From: a virus
Reading direction: 5' to 3' (one strand)
IMG/VR virus record: IMGVR_UViG_3300047287_000435
Coordinates: 1 to 39,226 of that record
Length of the DNA: 39,226 bases
Part shown: piece after piece, positions 38,300 to 39,226 of the stretch
Position numbering within the stretch: the first letter of the stretch is position 1
Layout of the letters: the number at the start of each line of letters is the position of its first letter
Translations under genes and position numbers: made by a program
Notes under the pieces: model-generated
Told to the model about the DNA's origin: nothing
Database searches by the model: none
What the model saw: only the letters and a program-made list of their open reading frames with translations

Positions 38300-38854
38300 A
38301 TGAAAAAAATAATTATCTTAAGCGAGGAAGAAAAAAAAAGAATAGAAGCAAAGATAAATGAGCGGGCAAGAAAACACGCTACCTTCCTAGAGACGAAAAG
38401 AAAAAGAATATGTCCTGCCTGCGGTAAAACCTTTGATCGAAACGTAGCTAGAAGAAATCACCATACGGGTCGATGTTCAGTAGAGTGTAACCCTGGTGGA
38501 GTACCGATAAGGCGCTTAAGTAAGTCTGAAAGAAAAGCCGCAAGAAAAGCAAAAGAGTTACGCAGGAAACAAAACCGCCGAAAAGAAAATAGAGCCAAAT
38601 TGTCGTCGCCTGCGGACTTCTACGAGACGAGGGAGTGGAGGGAGTTGCGGTACAAGGTCTTACGGAAGTTCGGGTTTAAATGTATGGCTTGTGGTTCAGG
38701 TACAGAAAAGGGCCCCTTACACGTAGATCACATAAAGCCCAGGTCTTATTTCCCCGAGCTAGAACTTGAATTCGAAAATCTGCAAGTGCTTTGTGGCGAC
38801 TGCAATATCGGAAAAAGCAATCATTTCTCGGACGATCTAAGGCCGAAACTCTAG
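38300..38854 (+). CDS. HNH endonuclease with extra zinc finger
   Basis: 184 residues, very basic. An N-terminal finger RICPACGKTFDRNVARRNHH (CxxC...HH) is followed by a Lys/Arg-rich helix, then the HNH core: WRELRYKVLRKFGFKCMACG, LHVDHIKPRSYFP and NLQVLCGDCNIGKSN. The two CxxC pairs and the DHI motif are intact, so it should be an active metal-dependent nuclease. Unlike the AP2-type enzymes at 7396 and 19243 it may take part in phage DNA processing; HNH proteins also assist packaging. ATG with AAGGGG six bases upstream, after a long structured leader. Confidence 0.8.
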   Translation: MKKIIILSEEEKKRIEAKINERARKHATFLETKRKRICPACGKTFDRNVARRNHHTGRCSVECNPGGVPIRRLSKSERKAARKAKELRRKQNRRKENRAKLSSPADFYETREWRELRYKVLRKFGFKCMACGSGTEKGPLHVDHIKPRSYFPELELEFENLQVLCGDCNIGKSNHFSDDLRPKL

Positions 38855-38869
38855 ACATAACCATATGTC
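38854..38869. promoter_or_regulatory. GACATA palindrome in the gap before the last gene
   Basis: GACATA-ACCA-TATGTC is a perfect 6-4-6 inverted repeat, extendable by CTA/TAG with one bulge, directly after the HNH stop and about 20 bases before the next ATG. It looks like an operator or a short hairpin controlling the downstream gene. Confidence 0.45.
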
Positions 38870-38887
38870 CTAGTCTAAGGTGGGGCC

Positions 38888-39181
38888 ATGAGGTTTAAAA
38901 CCCCGATAAAAGAGATCCTAGCTAAAACCTACCCCGGATGTGAGACCGTCCAAGATGCCTTAGCTTATATTCGAGCTAGGATAGCGAATAAAGAGCCCTT
39001 ACCGCCGATAAATGAGATTTCAAACCAGGCGCTCTGGGCGGACTATAGGATGAAGCACGGGGCGAGCCCTACTTTGACTACCCCGGAGGCTCAAAAACCG
39101 CCCATAAGCGATCCTAAAGAGCGACGTAAATTGTCACTGCCCTACAAAGACGACGACGAAGCTCCGGATATCCCATTTTGA
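38888..39181 (+). CDS. Small protein with SSB-like C-terminal tip
   Basis: 97 residues, ATG with AAGGTGGGG upstream. The N-terminal part (FKTPIKEILAKTYPGCETVQ) is a small helical domain. A flexible Pro/Thr-rich linker follows (about 62-80), then the acidic end KDDDEAPDIPF. The last residues closely resemble the conserved tip of bacterial SSB (DDDIPF), which binds many replication and repair proteins. The protein itself is too small and lacks an OB fold, so it may mimic SSB to recruit or block host partners. This is inference from the tail. Confidence 0.6.
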   Translation: MRFKTPIKEILAKTYPGCETVQDALAYIRARIANKEPLPPINEISNQALWADYRMKHGASPTLTTPEAQKPPISDPKERRKLSLPYKDDDEAPDIPF

Positions 39182-39194
39182 TAATTAAGCAAAA

Positions 39195-39226
39195 TTGTAC
39201 TAGCTATTTTATATAAGCTAGAATAC
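39195..39226 (+). promoter_or_regulatory. Promoter-like sequence at the right edge
   Basis: TTGTAC (39195-39200) and TAGAAT (39219-39224) are spaced by 18 bases, pointing out of the window. An inverted repeat CTAGCT/AGCTAG (39200-39205, 39216-39221) lies across the spacer. If the ends join, it would drive the cluster beginning at position 22. Confidence 0.45.

Noticed and set aside
1-39226. Prophage with lysogeny module
   Set aside because: No integrase, excisionase, cI-like repressor or recognisable attachment site was found on either strand.

Overview
The window reads as an essentially complete tailed-phage genome of the short-tailed (podovirus) type. The hallmarks are a terminase, a 713-residue P22-type portal, a scaffold, an HK97-fold coat protein, a head-to-tail adaptor, a tail-nozzle protein, a run of ejection-protein-like genes and a CHAP-type endolysin. 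No integrase, cI-type repressor, DNA polymerase, primase or helicase was seen, so replication would lean on the host and a lytic lifestyle is the simpler reading. The host cannot be named. CTAG tetranucleotides are common, unlike in phages of enteric bacteria, and TTG starts behind G-rich Shine-Dalgarno sequences are frequent. The right edge carries a promoter-like sequence pointing out of the window towards the ribosome binding site at the left edge, which fits a circularly permuted genome cut between genes.

Layout. (1) 1-1.1 kb: small rightward accessory genes (Ea22-like, a lipoprotein, a ribbon-helix-helix protein). (2) 1.15-1.8 kb: a short leftward pair, a metallopeptidase and an HNH nuclease. 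(3) 1.9-26.9 kb: a long, tightly overlapping rightward late operon. It opens with a ParB-methyltransferase fusion and the terminase, then portal, scaffold, capsid, decoration proteins, a large two-glycosyltransferase protein, adaptor, nozzle, ejection candidates, a putative holin and the endolysin. (4) 35.8-26.9 kb: a long leftward operon converging on the endolysin. It carries a RecB-like nuclease, an SSB-like protein, small DNA-binding proteins, an exported subtilisin-like lipoprotein, a non-coding structured stretch with a tRNA-like cloverleaf, a series of small phage proteins and another glycosyltransferase. (5) 35.8-39.2 kb: a rightward early-type block with an RHH regulator at a perfect palindromic operator, a DUF1064 nuclease, a SAM methyltransferase, an HNH protein and a small protein with an SSB-like C-terminal tip, plus one leftward cupin gene.

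The most unusual feature is the large terminase. Its ATPase half (4278-5057) and nuclease half (7880-8698) are separate genes, about 2.8 kb apart. Between them lie two virion or receptor-binding-type genes, a degenerate second copy of the terminase junction sequence (7314-7442) and an HNH-AP2 homing endonuclease. Both insertions sit at the same Tyr-Phe-Glu codons between the two domains, so the protein may work as two polypeptides.

Other points worth following up: a perfect 12-1-12 inverted repeat next to an A9 run in the methyltransferase gene, which is an ideal terminator on the antisense strand; a parS-like palindrome at the head of the late operon; a tRNA-like cloverleaf with a 14-bp closing stem and a collapsed anticodon arm; a Cys-Trp repeat ORF with no in-frame start; and several genes below the usual length cutoff (2106, 18336, 26207, 26934, 29712 and 35844).
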